Shown here piece by piece: positions 1 through 9,751 of a stretch of DNA of 64,000 nucleotides. Position numbers and translations under genes: made by a program. Every line of letters begins with the position of its first letter. Position 1 is the stretch's first letter. The notes beneath the pieces are model-generated. The model was not told the DNA's origin. It made no database searches and saw only the letters and a program-made list of their open reading frames with translations. The DNA is taken from contig JAPDOI010001158.1 of assembly GCA_029168955.1 (NCBI GenBank), positions 152,110-216,109 of the forward strand. Direction: 5' to 3'. Origin of the DNA: Aplectana chamaeleonis. Lineage: Eukaryota; Nematoda; Chromadorea; Rhabditida; Cosmocercidae.

Positions 1-642
1 GATAGGGTTCGACCCGACGGAAATCTGCGGTCGGACCCGGTGAGTTTCTGAGCACTCGCCCCGCCATGCGATGGTGAGCCGACGGACAAAAATGGAACTC
101 CTCCACCACCGAAATCGCATCTACATCATACTACGACACTTCTGAGCCCTCACACGGCCTTGATTCACTAAAAATTGTAGTCCCCTTCAACCACCCATGA
201 CACATTTTTCGGGATTTTTCTCGTTTTTAGACCCCCATTTTCTAGCCACCTGGCATCCTACCCCGCTCCGCCTGCCGGGGCTTACACAAAGCTCTTCCTC
301 CTTTTTGAAACTGTGTTCGGTTCCCCCTTCCAAGCAAGATCCACAGAATTTTCGACCCCCAAATGTACCACCTCTCGAATGTCTCATCTGCAACATTTGC
401 CAAGGGCCATGTTCAGAGGACCCTCTCGCCCTTTCCAGACGTCCTCAGCCGCAATCGTCTCTCTGTCTTAGGCTCGCCTAGAAACAGTTCTGGAAACGGC
501 CATCACTCCCCCTCAGCGCCCCTCCACAAAAGAGATACACCCAACAAATTTATTGTATGAAGATCTTTCAAGAGATCGATGGCTTCGAATCGCTCTGCCA
601 AGAATTCGAATCAATGATATGCGTAGATCGGAGCCCAAATGT
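1..642. other. no gene recognised
   Basis: Short open frames exist on both strands but none shows a domain, a splice pattern or biased composition. No repeat shared with the rest of the window was noticed. A weak resemblance between about 560-642 and the reverse complement of about 10946-11010 (CTCTGCCA and nearby bases) hints that the large inverted repeat beginning at 821 may once have reached further out. Confidence 0.5.
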
Positions 643-820
643 ATGATCTAGTTCCGCAATCGCGTTCAGTCCGCAAAGTCTCACTATCACAATCGTAGAA
701 GCGAAGCGGTTGTTTGGAGAATGATTTCTTCATTTTCATAATTGACTTTTTTGAAAACAGCCGCTTCGCTTCTACGATTGTGATAATGAGGACTGAACGC
801 GATTGCGGAACTGAACTATG
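643..820. repeat. palindromic MITE-like insertion
   Basis: An inverted repeat with arms at about 650-716 and 757-812. The outer bases read GTTCCGCAATCGCGTTCAG and return as the reverse complement at the right end. The roughly 40-bp centre is AT-rich. It sits just outside the left arm of the large inverted repeat. The partner arm at 10945 continues without this segment, so I infer that it inserted after the arms were duplicated. No transposase is encoded. Confidence 0.75.
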
Positions 821-1647
821 CATAGGTTATTTCAGAAATCACCTTTTCTCTAATTTTCGCCATGGGTTTCTCCATGATGTCTTTCATTTTCCCTTTTCTT
901 ATCAAACGATTTTCTTCCAGTTCAGTGCATAATTCCTTGTTAGCCAAAGTAATGTTAGCTTTGAATGTCATCATAAAAAGACGCTCCATTTCAAGAAAAA
1001 ATGGAGAAAGGTCCCTTGAAGGCAACGGATACGCTCAAAAATAGTATCGATTTTACGACATAGATCGAAAGTTTGGAGCTGGTTCTAGGGAGTTCTTTAA
1101 GAAAAGACCAACGAAAACTGTATGCAAATAGAGGAAGAACAGCTGTCTTGCTGTCCGGTGCAAGTGGACGAGTTACCCTGCGCGCGGTTGAAACAACTAG
1201 TATTAGCGACAAAGCGGTTGAGACCGCGAAGCCGATAGTCCCTTACAGCCTTTACTAGAACGCTCACCTCGATGGTAGCATCATAAACCAGCCAATGTGA
1301 CAATATTCGCACCATCAGCCTGTACGGGTTTGTATTTGGAGGCGGTGTTGTCAAAGATAATGGGCGGAGTTGTCAAAATTTTCAACCTGCATTGCTCAAA
1401 TTTAGTAGTTTCAACTGGTTTTTGGCGCTTCCATTGGCGCTAACGTTCTACTGGGGGCCAACCGACCCCAATGACGCAGTTATCCCTTTTACTTTTTTGA
1501 GCGTGTCTGCTGCCTTCAAGTTTCTGAAAACATGCGCTGCTCCACTTTTTGAATTCCATTGGTACAACAAGATCCACAAGAAAATTTTCGCGCTCCTTCC
1601 AGTATGGGTACGGAAGTTTAGGGAGAGGGGGGGGGGGATTCATGCAT

Positions 1648-1700
1648 GATAATGAGAAAATCTATCGCTATCAGATGCCTGATAGCGATAGAGTTTCTAG
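1648..1700. repeat. hairpin with CTATCGCTATCAG arms
   Basis: CTATCGCTATCAG, a short loop and CTGATAGCGATAG form a strong hairpin. It is kept in the partner arm near 10080-10112, so it predates or accompanied the arm duplication. Function is unknown. Confidence 0.6.
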
Positions 1701-2220
1701 AAGAACATATTTCTTTTCAATCCTGAGTCCCCCACGTCCCAAGTAGGGTTGAACTCGGGAGCTTTCCCAGCCGTAAACCGAGCGACAACCACGCACCCGG
1801 GGCAGCATTTATGAGGTAATGATAATGGGAGATGGATAATCATTGATACAATCTGGAAGCCGTGGACTGCAGGACGGCTGGTGAAGGTCAACCTAACAGA
1901 ATTATAAAACTAATCATACCGCCGATGTCATCCACGGTAATCATAGAAACTCACGGCCCGTCCGCGGCGGCAGATAAGCTCTCCGTACGGTCCGCAGCGC
2001 TTGATGGCTGATCCGCGGCACAATTGATAGCGGGCCTGTCGAACGGCCCATCCGCGGCGCTGATTGTTCCCGAAGGGGGTGGTTCCGGGGCGCAACGGCA
2101 GTTTAACGCTTGCACCTCCTCGTCTCACTCACTCACATCTCACTTGACCGCAGGCACGGCTGCAATGGCAGACGTGAAAAAAATGGTAAAGCGATTGATC
2201 ACGTCCTAATGTGTTTGTCT

Positions 2221-2400
2221 TATGCGCAGCCGGTATATAAGATGCCTCATCTCCCTCGACTCCTCATTCGGCATTATCATTCCGGCACTGGAAGGTGACT
2301 TCGAGTCACTCTCCGAAAGCTAGCATATCTTTGGACGCTGGGGGGGATAGGGAATATCCTCACAGCCGGAAAGGGGGGCGTTTTTTGCCTCGGTCCGCAG
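2221..2400 (+). promoter_or_regulatory. TATA + initiator + hairpin repeat, copy A
   Basis: TATATAA at 2234-2240 is followed about 30 bp later by a TCATTC initiator-like motif (A at 2266). A short hairpin GTGACT-TCG-AGTCAC lies at 2295-2309, then a GCTAGCAT...CGCTGG imperfect stem and a GGGATAGGGAATATCC stem. The same order and spacing recur in copies B (3616), C (minus, 4657) and D (minus, 9751). The layout is that of a Pol II core promoter driving a structured 5' leader, as in LTR R regions or small RNA genes. Which of these it is cannot be told from sequence alone. Confidence 0.55.
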
Positions 2401-2779
2401 GGTGGTGGCTCCTCATCGCAGACCTCGGCGAAGGTTACGCCCTTGTTCGAACCGGGGCTGGACTTTCCCTGCCGTGGACCGCGACATTCCCGCACCTCTC
2501 CAGGGGTGCGTTCCAAGAATGTTCCCACGACGGTGTGGGAGGGCAAAAGGCCTTTCCATGGTCAGGGGTGCGTTCCAAGAACATTCCCGCGTTGACTGGG
2601 GGGCCGGCCCGACACCTGTAGTCAGGTGGTATACTTTGTTTCTGAGCGTTTTTCGATTTCCGGGGTTTTCCGCTTATTTTTACTTTTTGATGACCAAATC
2701 TACACGAAGAGAGCTCAGAAGTCGTTTTTATCGCAAACTCTGCCTTTAATGAAGCACGGAATCCTTTTTTTTTGAAATA

Positions 2780-3079
2780 TAGTCTACAGCAATGAAAGTA
2801 GGATCTGGTGAGGTGGCGGACTCTTCATAACATACTGTAGTCTGGTAGTGTAAACACTCATTTTTTTCGAAATAACTGAGATTGGTCGGTGAGTTTTTGT
2901 TTCCACCCTCACATTTTCACCTGTTTTCATTGCTTTCACAGCTGTAGTTATATCGGTCAGAACACAGACTCAGCGATCTATCACAGCTGTTTCGGAAAAA
3001 TGAGAGATACCGCTAACAAACTACCGTATGCTAGGACGAGTCCGCAACCTCACCAGATCCTACTTCCATTGCTGTAGAT
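2780..3079. repeat. palindromic element at the inner end of the left arm
   Basis: AGTCTACAGCAATGAAAGTA at 2781 returns as TACTTCCATTGCTGTAGA ending at 3078, with further pairing through GGTGAGGTGGCGGACTC and GAGTCCGCAACCTCACC. The counterpart at 8708-9205 carries a second insertion in its centre. Confidence 0.75.
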
Positions 3080-3332
3080 TTTATGAGAACCTTCCACACA
3101 CCGTAAAGTATGAGAATAAACCTTCTGAAGCCATTCCGATCATAAAGGCAAAAATAGGTTTATTTGAAAAAAATCGACATTCTCAGGTACTCAGGGCGAC
3201 GACCGGCGAACCTCTATGCCGAAAACGACGGTCGGCGCCTCACATTCCGAGGATGCCGGCCAGCGGCGAACCATGCTGCAGGCGACGCACACGCAGCGCG
3301 GATATTGGCTCGCCCACGAGCCATGAAACCCC
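3080..3332. other. no gene recognised
   Basis: Spacer between the left arm and a GC-rich palindrome. Nothing supported was found in it. Confidence 0.4.
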
Positions 3333-3536
3333 CACGCCATCTTGGGTGGTGGCCATCGTGTATCAACACCTCTGAGGAGGCGGGAGAAACGGGGGAGGAG
3401 CGAGGTTTCTGATTGGGCGCAACAGTCGGGGGCCGGGGCTAGCCCGTGTTGCGCTCAATCAGAAACCTCGCTCCTTCCCCGTTTCTCCCGCCTCCTCAGA
3501 GGTGTTAATACACGATGGACACCACCCCGCCATCTT
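3333..3536. repeat. GC-rich palindrome, arms about 90 bp
   Basis: The arm reading ACACCTCTGAGGAGGCGGGA and onward to GATTGGGCGCAAC returns inverted as GTTGCGCTCAATC to GAGGTGTTAATACACGATGG. Arms differ at only a few positions and the loop is about 25 bp, so a transcript would form a long stable hairpin. It is probably a foldback MITE, and it abuts promoter-repeat copy B. Confidence 0.8.
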
Positions 3537-3539
3537 CAA

Positions 3540-3840
3540 TTCGGCCGGTGGGAAAGACAATTGATAATGGTCACGAATGATCACGTTGTAGCATGCTTAT
3601 CACGTGCACAGCCGGTATAAAAGGCGCATCATCTCACTAGAGTCCTCATTCGGCATTCGAATGACGGCCCTGGAAGGTGACTTCGAGTCACTCTCCGGGG
3701 GCCAGCATATTTTTGTCTGCTGAGGGGATAGGGGTATCCCCACGGCTGTGGAGGGGGCGGCTTTCGCCGCGATCCGCGGGGAGGATGATTATGGCGGAAC
3801 GAGGCGGGGCGTTTCTCCGCCGTGGACCCGGGGTGGCATG
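3540..3840 (+). promoter_or_regulatory. TATA + initiator + hairpin repeat, copy B
   Basis: TATAAAA at 3616-3622, an initiator-like TCATT about 30 bp downstream (A at 3648), and the hairpin GTGACT-TCG-AGTCAC at 3677-3691. Then a CCAGCA...TGCTG stem and a GGGGATAGGGGTATCCCC stem. Upstream sequence has diverged from copies A, C and D, whereas the TATA-to-hairpin core is conserved. No open frame downstream is conserved among the copies. Confidence 0.55.
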
Positions 3841-3869
3841 CTTGAGGTAAATAATAATAAAAAATAAGG

Positions 3870-4070
3870 ATCGCGAGCCATCTGGTAAAGGTCGGCGGGC
3901 CGTCTAAATGAGGCTGGCCGGCGGACCAAGCGCGGTCCATCCACGGAAAAGGACTGCGAGCCAGCTGAAAAAGGTCGGCGGGTCGTTGGCATGAAGCTGG
4001 CCGGCGAACCAAAAGTGGGCGGCCGGAGGACGGAGACCGCGGACCGGCTGGGAAAGGTTCGCGGGCCGAG
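3870..4070. repeat. tandem direct repeats of about 90 bp
   Basis: Three diverged units share the order CAGCTGRWAAAGGTCGGCGG, a spacer, and GGCTGGCCGGCGRACC. A single related unit lies near 6250 (CCAGCTGATAAAGGTCCACG). Coding capacity appears incidental. Confidence 0.5.
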
Positions 4071-4245
4071 AATCATGTAAAACCCAACCGCAGATTTCAT
4101 CCACCGTAACCCAATGGACATGATAAGAGTGAAGGAACACATCTGCATCCCATTTACAACCTCAGAGAAACTATCGGCCCGTCCGCAGCGCTTTTCCAGG
4201 ATCGTCCGCTGCCCACGACCGGACGATCCTTCACCGAAGCCGGCA

Positions 4246-4330
4246 AAGCGCCGCGGATCATCCTGCAGGTGCCGAGGAACGTCCTGCAAGCGCCGCGGAT
4301 CGTCCTGCAGACGCCGGAGATCGTCTTGAG
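4246..4330. repeat. short 21-bp tandem repeat
   Basis: About four copies of a 21-bp unit close to GCGCCGCGGATCGTCCTGCA. The unit resembles the GC-rich TCCGCGGCGCT repeats upstream of copies A and C. Confidence 0.6.
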
Positions 4331-4360
4331 AGCCGCCGCGGACCGTCCTCTCTGACACAG

Positions 4361-4960
4361 TCATGACCAGTCCGCCTCTTCTCGAGAAATGCTTGAATGT
4401 CGCGGTCTGGGGCAGAGAAAGGCCCGCCTCGATTCGGACAAGGGCGTAGCCTTTGCCGAAGTCTGCGGTGAGGAGCCACCCTCCCTGCGGACCGATGCGA
4501 AAAACGCCCCCCCCCCCCCCTCCCCCAGCTGTGAGGATATCCCTATCACCCAGCGTCCGAAAAAATGCTGGCCTCCGGAGAGTGACTCGAAGTCACCTTC
4601 CAGGGCCGGCATCAGAACGCCGAATGAGGCCTCAAGAGATATGAGGCACCTTTTATGCCGGCTGTGCATAAGATGAACACATGAGGACGTGATCATTCGC
4701 TTTACCATGTTATTTCATGGTTGCTACTGCAGCTGTGCCTGCGGTCAAGTGAGATGTGCGTGAGTGAGATGAGGAGGTGGAAGCGTTCAACAGCCGCTGC
4801 GCCTCGGAACCACCCCCATCGAGAACAATCAGCGCCGCGGTTGGGCCGTTTGACCAACCCGCTATCAATTGTGCCGCGGATCAGCCGTCAAGCGCCGCGG
4901 ACAGTCCGGAGAGCTCATCTGCCGCCGCGGACGGGCCGTGAATTTCTCTGAGGCGGTGAG
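4361..4960 (-). promoter_or_regulatory. TATA + initiator + hairpin repeat, copy C
   Basis: Reverse-strand copy with CATAAAA at 4651-4657, initiator-like TCATTC about 30 bp downstream and the conserved hairpin at 4582-4596. The upstream half (4680-4960) matches the sequence upstream of copy A (1930-2230), including repeated TCCGCGGCGCT motifs. A poly-C run at about 4508-4520 interrupts the downstream part. Copy C faces copy B, forming an inner inverted pair. Confidence 0.55.
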
Positions 4961-5437
4961 AATATGTGGGTTGGTGGACTGATATCATGCTTCTTGGGAG
5001 GAATTCATTCCATTACGGGTGCGATGTGGTTCTTCATGATTCTTTGGTGAGTACTGTTGAGAGCAACACTTGGGCGGCATCGGAGCGCAGGTTTTTGGAG
5101 CGAAAACTAAAGCAGCTGGGGCAACAATGGGAGTAGGCTAAGCTTCGGTAAAAAGCAGCATGTTGGCGCAACTAATGGGGCATTAAGGCCTAACATGCTC
5201 CCCCATGAAGCAGCAGGAGAAACCTGCAAGTCTTCCAGCTCGAAAAGCAACTCGTAAAGTCCTCAGTACCGCGTTACAACCGCACGGTGATACGGAACCT
5301 TATTCTATGAGGATTAGCGGTACTGAGCATCGGGGAACCGATCGGCTCCTAACGTTAAAACATGTCTGTCGAAGTGACAAAACATGCTTATCTGCAATTG
5401 CTTGTCTCAAGACGTTTGATCGATACGTATGATTTGC
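4961..5437. other. no gene recognised; small inverted repeat
   Basis: CCTCAGTACCGC near 5261 returns as GCGGTACTGAG near 5310. Nothing else in this stretch could be supported. Confidence 0.4.
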
Positions 5438-5939
5438 TTAAAGGCAGTGTTCACGATAAGAATCCTTTTTCTGTTTTTCCGCCTATCTTGAAAACGGCCC
5501 CATACTGATTCCAATGATGTCTCTGGAATCGTACAAGACCTTCTGGGAACGGAGTTATGGTCCCTCAAAATATGAGCTAAGGAAACATGGTGGACGAGTT
5601 GTCCGAGGCTTGTAACTTCTGTCTTTTGCAGCCGATGTATGCGAGCTTACCTGAGTAAAGAGAGAAGTCGAGAATGAGGGGAAGAACGGGGCTTTTGATC
5701 GAAAACCATCGCTCATTTCGCGATTTCGAGTGTTCCTTCGTTCAAGTCGGTGGGCGTGTGATGCGCTTTTGGGGTTTTCAATGCGCTCGAAGTGGCAACC
5801 GGGCTCTTTTGAAGCTTTTCCTAGCTCGTTTTCATGCGTTCTTTTGACGTCAACGTTACAGTGTGCCCTCCCATTACCCATTCCTGGCGGAAACTGAAAC
5901 ACATTTTTTATCGTGAACACTGCCTTTAAGAGCAGAACG
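5438..5939. mobile_element. TTAA-flanked MITE, copy 1
   Basis: The terminal inverted repeat AGGCAGTGTTCACGATAA begins at 5442 and its reverse complement ends at 5935, with TTAA directly outside both ends (5438-5441 and 5936-5939). A second copy is at 21311-21794 and is mostly the reverse complement of this one. TTAA duplications are typical of piggyBac-type transposition. No transposase is encoded, so it would be non-autonomous. Related interior sequence also appears near 13640-13790 and 20040-20230. Confidence 0.75.
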
Positions 5940-6390
5940 GTATTCCGAAGCTCCATACTCGCACTCATTCCATGAGAGCCGGAATGAATTCCTTGCAAGG
6001 AGCATGATAGCACTCCACCGACCTACGCTTCATCAGAACGATAAATGGATTTCTACTCTTAGGAGTTGTTTCCAGTACTTTTATCAAGGCCGTTGGGTTA
6101 CTGTGGATAGAATCTGCGGTTTGAGTTTTATAATTCTGTCGCGGGCCGTCACCCTGAGTGCCTGAGTTGCTAGGAGCAACACTCTAGTATCAACCTGGGT
6201 GCCTGAGAAGTTGACCGAAGCCTCGAAATCGGGTTGTCCGAGGGTGGAGATTGCAGACCAGCTGATAAAGGTCCACGGGCCACACTCTGAGTGCCTGATT
6301 TTCTCCGCCTATGCAGAAGATTCGCGGACTGCAAAAGATGCGGATTCGTTTATGCAAAAAAAACGCTGAATTCCCATTCACAAAGCAGTA
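5940..6390. other. no gene recognised
   Basis: Contains one unit (near 6245-6280) related to the 3870-4070 direct repeats. Nothing else was seen. Confidence 0.4.
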
Positions 6391-6627
6391 AAGTCTGTCC
6401 GAATGAGGCTGTCCGTCCACTCGGTTGGCGTGCGTGTCAAGCAGCCGTCCCAGAGGTGTTTTTTGGAAGAGCGCACCCTCGATTGAGATACAGCCGACTA
6501 GGATATTGTTTACTATTCCTTTAATATTCCGGTGTTTGGTTCACAGGTCCGAAAAAATACCCTCACGACAGCCGATCGACACGCTTGCCGACCGCGCGGG
6601 CGGACAGCCCCATTGGGACAGACCTTA
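6391..6627. mobile_element. palindromic MITE, GTGTCGAGC family, copy 1
   Basis: Left end reads GTCTGTCCGAATGAGGCTGT and continues to TCGGTTGGCGTGCGTGTC. The right end returns as GACACGCTTGCCGACCGCG to GGGACAGAC. Arms of about 65 bp enclose about 100 bp. Other copies lie at 27431-27671, 34889-35112 and 39238-39462. No open frame is conserved, so it is a non-autonomous element. Confidence 0.75.
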
Positions 6628-6717
6628 GGGACTAGAATCTAGCCCAGAGCTAATGATCCCGGATTTCAGTGAAACCTTATCCAACCTTATTCTGGAACAC
6701 AACCAGCACAAGACCTT

Positions 6718-6744
6718 TTTATTAAGTAAACTGAAGCCTTTATT
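6718..6744 (-). terminator. poly(A) signals of the H4-like gene
   Basis: On the minus strand AATAAA occurs at 6739-6744, about 33 nt after the stop codon of the H4-like gene, and again at 6718-6723. No metazoan histone stem-loop (GGCYCTTTTCAGAGCC type) is visible between stop and signal. This suggests a polyadenylated, replication-independent transcript. Confidence 0.6.
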
Positions 6745-6776
6745 GAACGTCGAACGGAACAAATGAGCAATTTTGA

Positions 6777-7208
6777 TCATTCCGGATCAAATCCGTAGAC
6801 GTCTAGTCCGCGTCTTTTCAGAGCTTGACGTAGGTCACTGATTTGGATAGTCTTTCTTCCTGCGTGTTCACAGAACTGCACAGCATCGTAGGTGATGCCA
6901 TCAAGGAAGTGCTTCAGCCATTCTACAGTTTCCACGTAGACGTCGTGGTGGAGGCGAGTCACACCAGCACCAGCTGCCAGTCTTCGTATGGCATATAGGG
7001 GCATGTCACGGTGGTTTGGCGGACGTTTCGTTCTCTTCTTCGCCATCTTCTTGGGTAGAGCGGTTGGTTTTGGTGGCACGATCACCACCGGCTTCCGAGT
7101 TCTGCGACTTCTTCGGAGGCTTGGGTCTGCGTCCTCCTCAGATGTTTGGGAGGGCTCACGGTGGGTATTTCGGGTTGGGGGCGTCGTTGTCGCACGCATG
7201 ATAGCCAT
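6777..7208 (-). CDS. divergent histone H4-like protein
   Basis: An intact, intronless frame of 143 residues. Residues 70-140 align with the H4 histone fold and C-terminus. Visible H4 hallmarks are AIRRLA (73-78), GV.R (82-85, keeping the arginine that in H4 enters the minor groove), Y.ET (91-94), LK.FL (98-102), DAV (108-110), EHA.RKT (114-120), ALKR.G (129-134) and YGF (138-140). H4 is normally about 103 residues and almost invariant. Here roughly half the fold positions differ, and the acetylatable Gly-Lys tail is replaced by about 65 residues rich in Arg, Lys, Pro and Ser. The first ATG has a good context (GGAG before ATGG) and lies about 70 bp after a TATA box. It would pair with H3 in nucleosomes or a specialised particle; that role is inference. 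The best alternative is a decaying duplicate, but the frame is uninterrupted. Confidence 0.85.
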   Translation of the reverse strand: MAIMRATTTPPTRNTHREPSQTSEEDADPSLRRSRRTRKPVVIVPPKPTALPKKMAKKRTKRPPNHRDMPLYAIRRLAAGAGVTRLHHDVYVETVEWLKHFLDGITYDAVQFCEHAGRKTIQISDLRQALKRRGLDVYGFDPE

Positions 7209-7278
7209 CTCCTTGCTTCAGCTGGCTGTTGGCGGAGAGCTGGAGTGCGGAAAATGAAGGATAATCTACTCTTCTTCA

Positions 7279-7286
7279 CTTATATA
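7279..7286 (-). promoter_or_regulatory. TATA box of the H4-like gene
   Basis: The minus strand reads AAGTATATAAGTG here, about 70 bp before the start codon. That leaves room for a leader of roughly 40 nt. No other core element is obvious. Confidence 0.6.
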
Positions 7287-7504
7287 CTTGAGCGTAAACA
7301 TAATTTTGATCAAACAGTTTTGCTCCTTGGAATATAAAGGATATCAAGTAATGGATATCAAGTTTTACCCACGAGCTCGGACTGTGCATAATTCAAATTG
7401 TCTAGTTCGTTGGAACGGTCGGTTGGAGATCCATATGCTTCAACCTCATTGCAATTAGACCATTCTCGGGCCCCGGTCAGAGTTGGTGCTATTTGCATCT
7501 GTAA

Positions 7505-7910
7505 CCCACCGACTCCCCCCAACTCCCCCCAACACCCCCCCCCCCCCCCAACACCCACCCGGTCGATACGTATGATTAAAATGATGGGGTGAGTTTGAGA
7601 AAACCACTCGGTGTATCCAACTAGATATGACGATGATTACGTGGCCAACAGGATTACACCTGTTCAGAGAAATAGTGAAGGAGAGTATAGTGAAGAAACG
7701 GAGGTAGCAGTGTGGACAGCTTTCTATTGATACGCAATGTTTTATCATCGGCCCGCCCACTCGGTGATTTTCTCATCCGCCGTCATCCACGTATAGCATG
7801 GATGTCGACCGCGTCGGATACACCGAGCGATTTTCTCAATTCACTCCATCATTTCAATCATACGTATCGACCGAGTGGGTGTTGGGGGGTGTTGGAGGGA
7901 TACACCGGGT
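7505..7910. mobile_element. palindromic MITE with C-tract edge
   Basis: The arm at about 7549-7619 (CCGGTCGATACGTATGATT to CACTCGGTGTATCC) returns inverted at about 7816-7885 (GGATACACCGAGCGA to TACGTATCGACCGAG). Poly-C/poly-G runs border the ends. About 190 bp of unrelated sequence lies between the arms. It sits 200-300 bp upstream of the H4-like gene. Confidence 0.75.
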
Positions 7911-8707
7911 GATTTTTGCATCCCTTTTCCAATGCATTCTGTGTGTATCGACCGGGCTGGATACGTCGGCTCATCCAACTATGACCGGATCCTCGCTCAA
8001 CTCATGGTGAGCGCGTGGCATTGAGTTTCGTGCTTAATGATCTTCACCCGTCTGAAGACGTATACGTTTCTATCTCCTCGACTACACCGGCGAATTTATG
8101 AGTTTTCAGAAAGAATCGAGAATTGGTGGATGCATTGTCATCTGCAACGACTTTCTCTCATTTTGCGATGTGTTTCTAACAAGGGAACTACGCTGTTTAG
8201 TCAGCCTGGCCATTCCGGATGGCATGTACTTTCCTGGAACCGTTTTTTGGCGTAGATTACGACTGTTCTCTTTTCAGCTGTCCAAAACCACTCTGAAAAA
8301 ATTATACGCGTTTTTTTAAAGCCTGGCGGCATGGTAAGGATACCCGACTATGAAATTTTCAAGGTGTTTTGAAAAAAATCCGGATTCGGCAAAAAACTTG
8401 TATGTGGGGGTAATCCAGAACCTAGACTCCTTTTGTCGGAATTCCGAGGTTCACTGTAGGTTGCGGTAGAGACCATGCCAACTAGGGGGCGAGACCTACC
8501 CTAGTTTGTCTTTAAAAAATCGACAAATGGACATTAAAATCGTATTCACCACCCCTATTACCACCAAACCCCGGATTAACCACTAACATTTTCCTCTTGT
8601 TAAATTGTCCAAATGCCGTTTCTACCTAAATCCGTCGTACTCAATGGACAACTCACCACCTACCACTTCGCTACTTCAACTACTGTCAAAGTACACATAA
8701 AAGAATG
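7911..8707. other. no gene recognised
   Basis: Two short frames near 8037-8319 have no recognisable domain. Nothing repetitive was found. Confidence 0.4.
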
Positions 8708-8972
8708 ACATATAGTCTACAGCAATGGAAGTAGGACCTGTTGAGGTGGCGAACTCGTCCTAACATACGGTAGTTTGTTGGTGGTATCACTCATTTTCCC
8801 GATACAATTGTGATAGATCGGTGAGTCTGTGTTTTCACCAATATGACTACATCTGAGGAAGCAATGAAAACAGGTGAAAATGTGAGAAGGGAAGCAAAAA
8901 CTCACCGACCAATGTCAGTTATTTCGAAAAAATGAGTGATAACACAATCAGACTACAGTATGTTACACCTCA

Positions 8973-9156
8973 TTCATACTTTTGCGATAGCTGCAAATGC
9001 CGCGGATTATCAGCAGAAAAATGAGAATTTAGATGTCTGATACCATTATCAGACACCTGATTTCACATTTTAGAGCAGTATCAGACATCTGGTTTCTTAT
9101 TTTTCCACTGATAATCGCGGAATTTGCCGCTATCGCAAAAGTATGAATGAGGTGTT
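8973..9156. mobile_element. short MITE inserted in the right arm
   Basis: ACACCTCATTCATACTTTTG, a core, and the exact reverse complement CAAAAGTATGAATGAGGTGT. TTA or TA flanks both ends. The core contains its own inverted repeats (CAGACACCTGATT type). It is absent from the left arm at the corresponding place (2780-3079), so it inserted after the arms formed. Confidence 0.75.
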
Positions 9157-9559
9157 AGGGAGAGTCCGCCACCTCACCAGATCCTACTTCCATTGCTGTA
9201 GACTTATATTTAAAAAAAGGATTCCATCTTTCATTAAAGGCAGAGTTCGCGATAAAAACGACTTCTGAGCTCTTTTCCTGTAGATTTCGTCATCAAAAAG
9301 TAAAAATAAGCGGAAAACCCCGGAAATCGAAAAACGGTCAGAAACAAAGTATAACACCTGATTACAGGTGTCGGCCGGCCCCCCAATTAACGCGGAAATG
9401 TTCTTGGAACGCACCCCTGACCATGGAAAGGCCTTTTGCCCTCCCACACCGTCGTGGGAACATTCTTGGAACGCACCCCTGGAGAGGTGCGGGAATGTCG
9501 CGGTCCACGGCAGGGAAAGTCCAGCCCCGTTTCGAACAAGGGCGTAACCTTCGCCGAGG

Positions 9560-9751
9560 TCTGCGATGAGGAGCCACCCTCCCTGCGGAGCGAGGCAAAA
9601 AACGCGCCCCCCCTCTCCGGCTGTGAGGATATTCCCTATCCCCCCAGCGTCCAAAGATATGCTGGCTTTCAGAGAGTGACTCGAAGTCACCTTCCACTGC
9701 CGGAATGAGAATGCCGAATGAGGGGTCGAGGGAGATGAGGCACCTTATATA
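9560..9751 (-). promoter_or_regulatory. TATA + initiator + hairpin repeat, copy D
   Basis: Minus-strand TATATAA at about 9745-9751, initiator-like TCATTC about 30 bp on, hairpin at 9676-9690 and the same two following stems. It is the partner of copy A. Transcripts from A and D would both run inward toward the H4-like gene. Confidence 0.55.

Larger units (their letters stand above)
821..3079. repeat. left arm of a 10-kb inverted repeat
   Basis: This segment returns in reverse orientation at 8708-10945. Matching landmarks are CATAGGTTATTTCAG at 821 against CTGAAATAACCTATG ending at 10945, the ACTGGGGGCCAACCGACC region near 1450 against 10300, the TATA/hairpin unit near 2230-2600 against 9360-9750, and the segment near 2785 against 9200. 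Identity by eye is roughly 85-90 percent. The right arm lacks about 200 bp that the left arm has at about 1855-2060, and it carries a later insertion at 8973-9156. No transposase or other protein was recognised in either arm. The short open frames are conserved only as far as the DNA is. Confidence 0.85.

Noticed and set aside
197..560. Overlapping plus-strand frames at the window start
   Set aside because: No domain, no splice sites, and open frames on both strands of the same DNA.
2440..2470. tRNA B-box-like TTGTTCGAACC in the promoter repeat
   Set aside because: No A box at proper spacing and no cloverleaf; chance similarity or a weak Pol III remnant.
6720..6774. Histone 3' stem-loop after the H4-like gene
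   Set aside because: No matching stem between stop codon and AATAAA; polyadenylation fits better.
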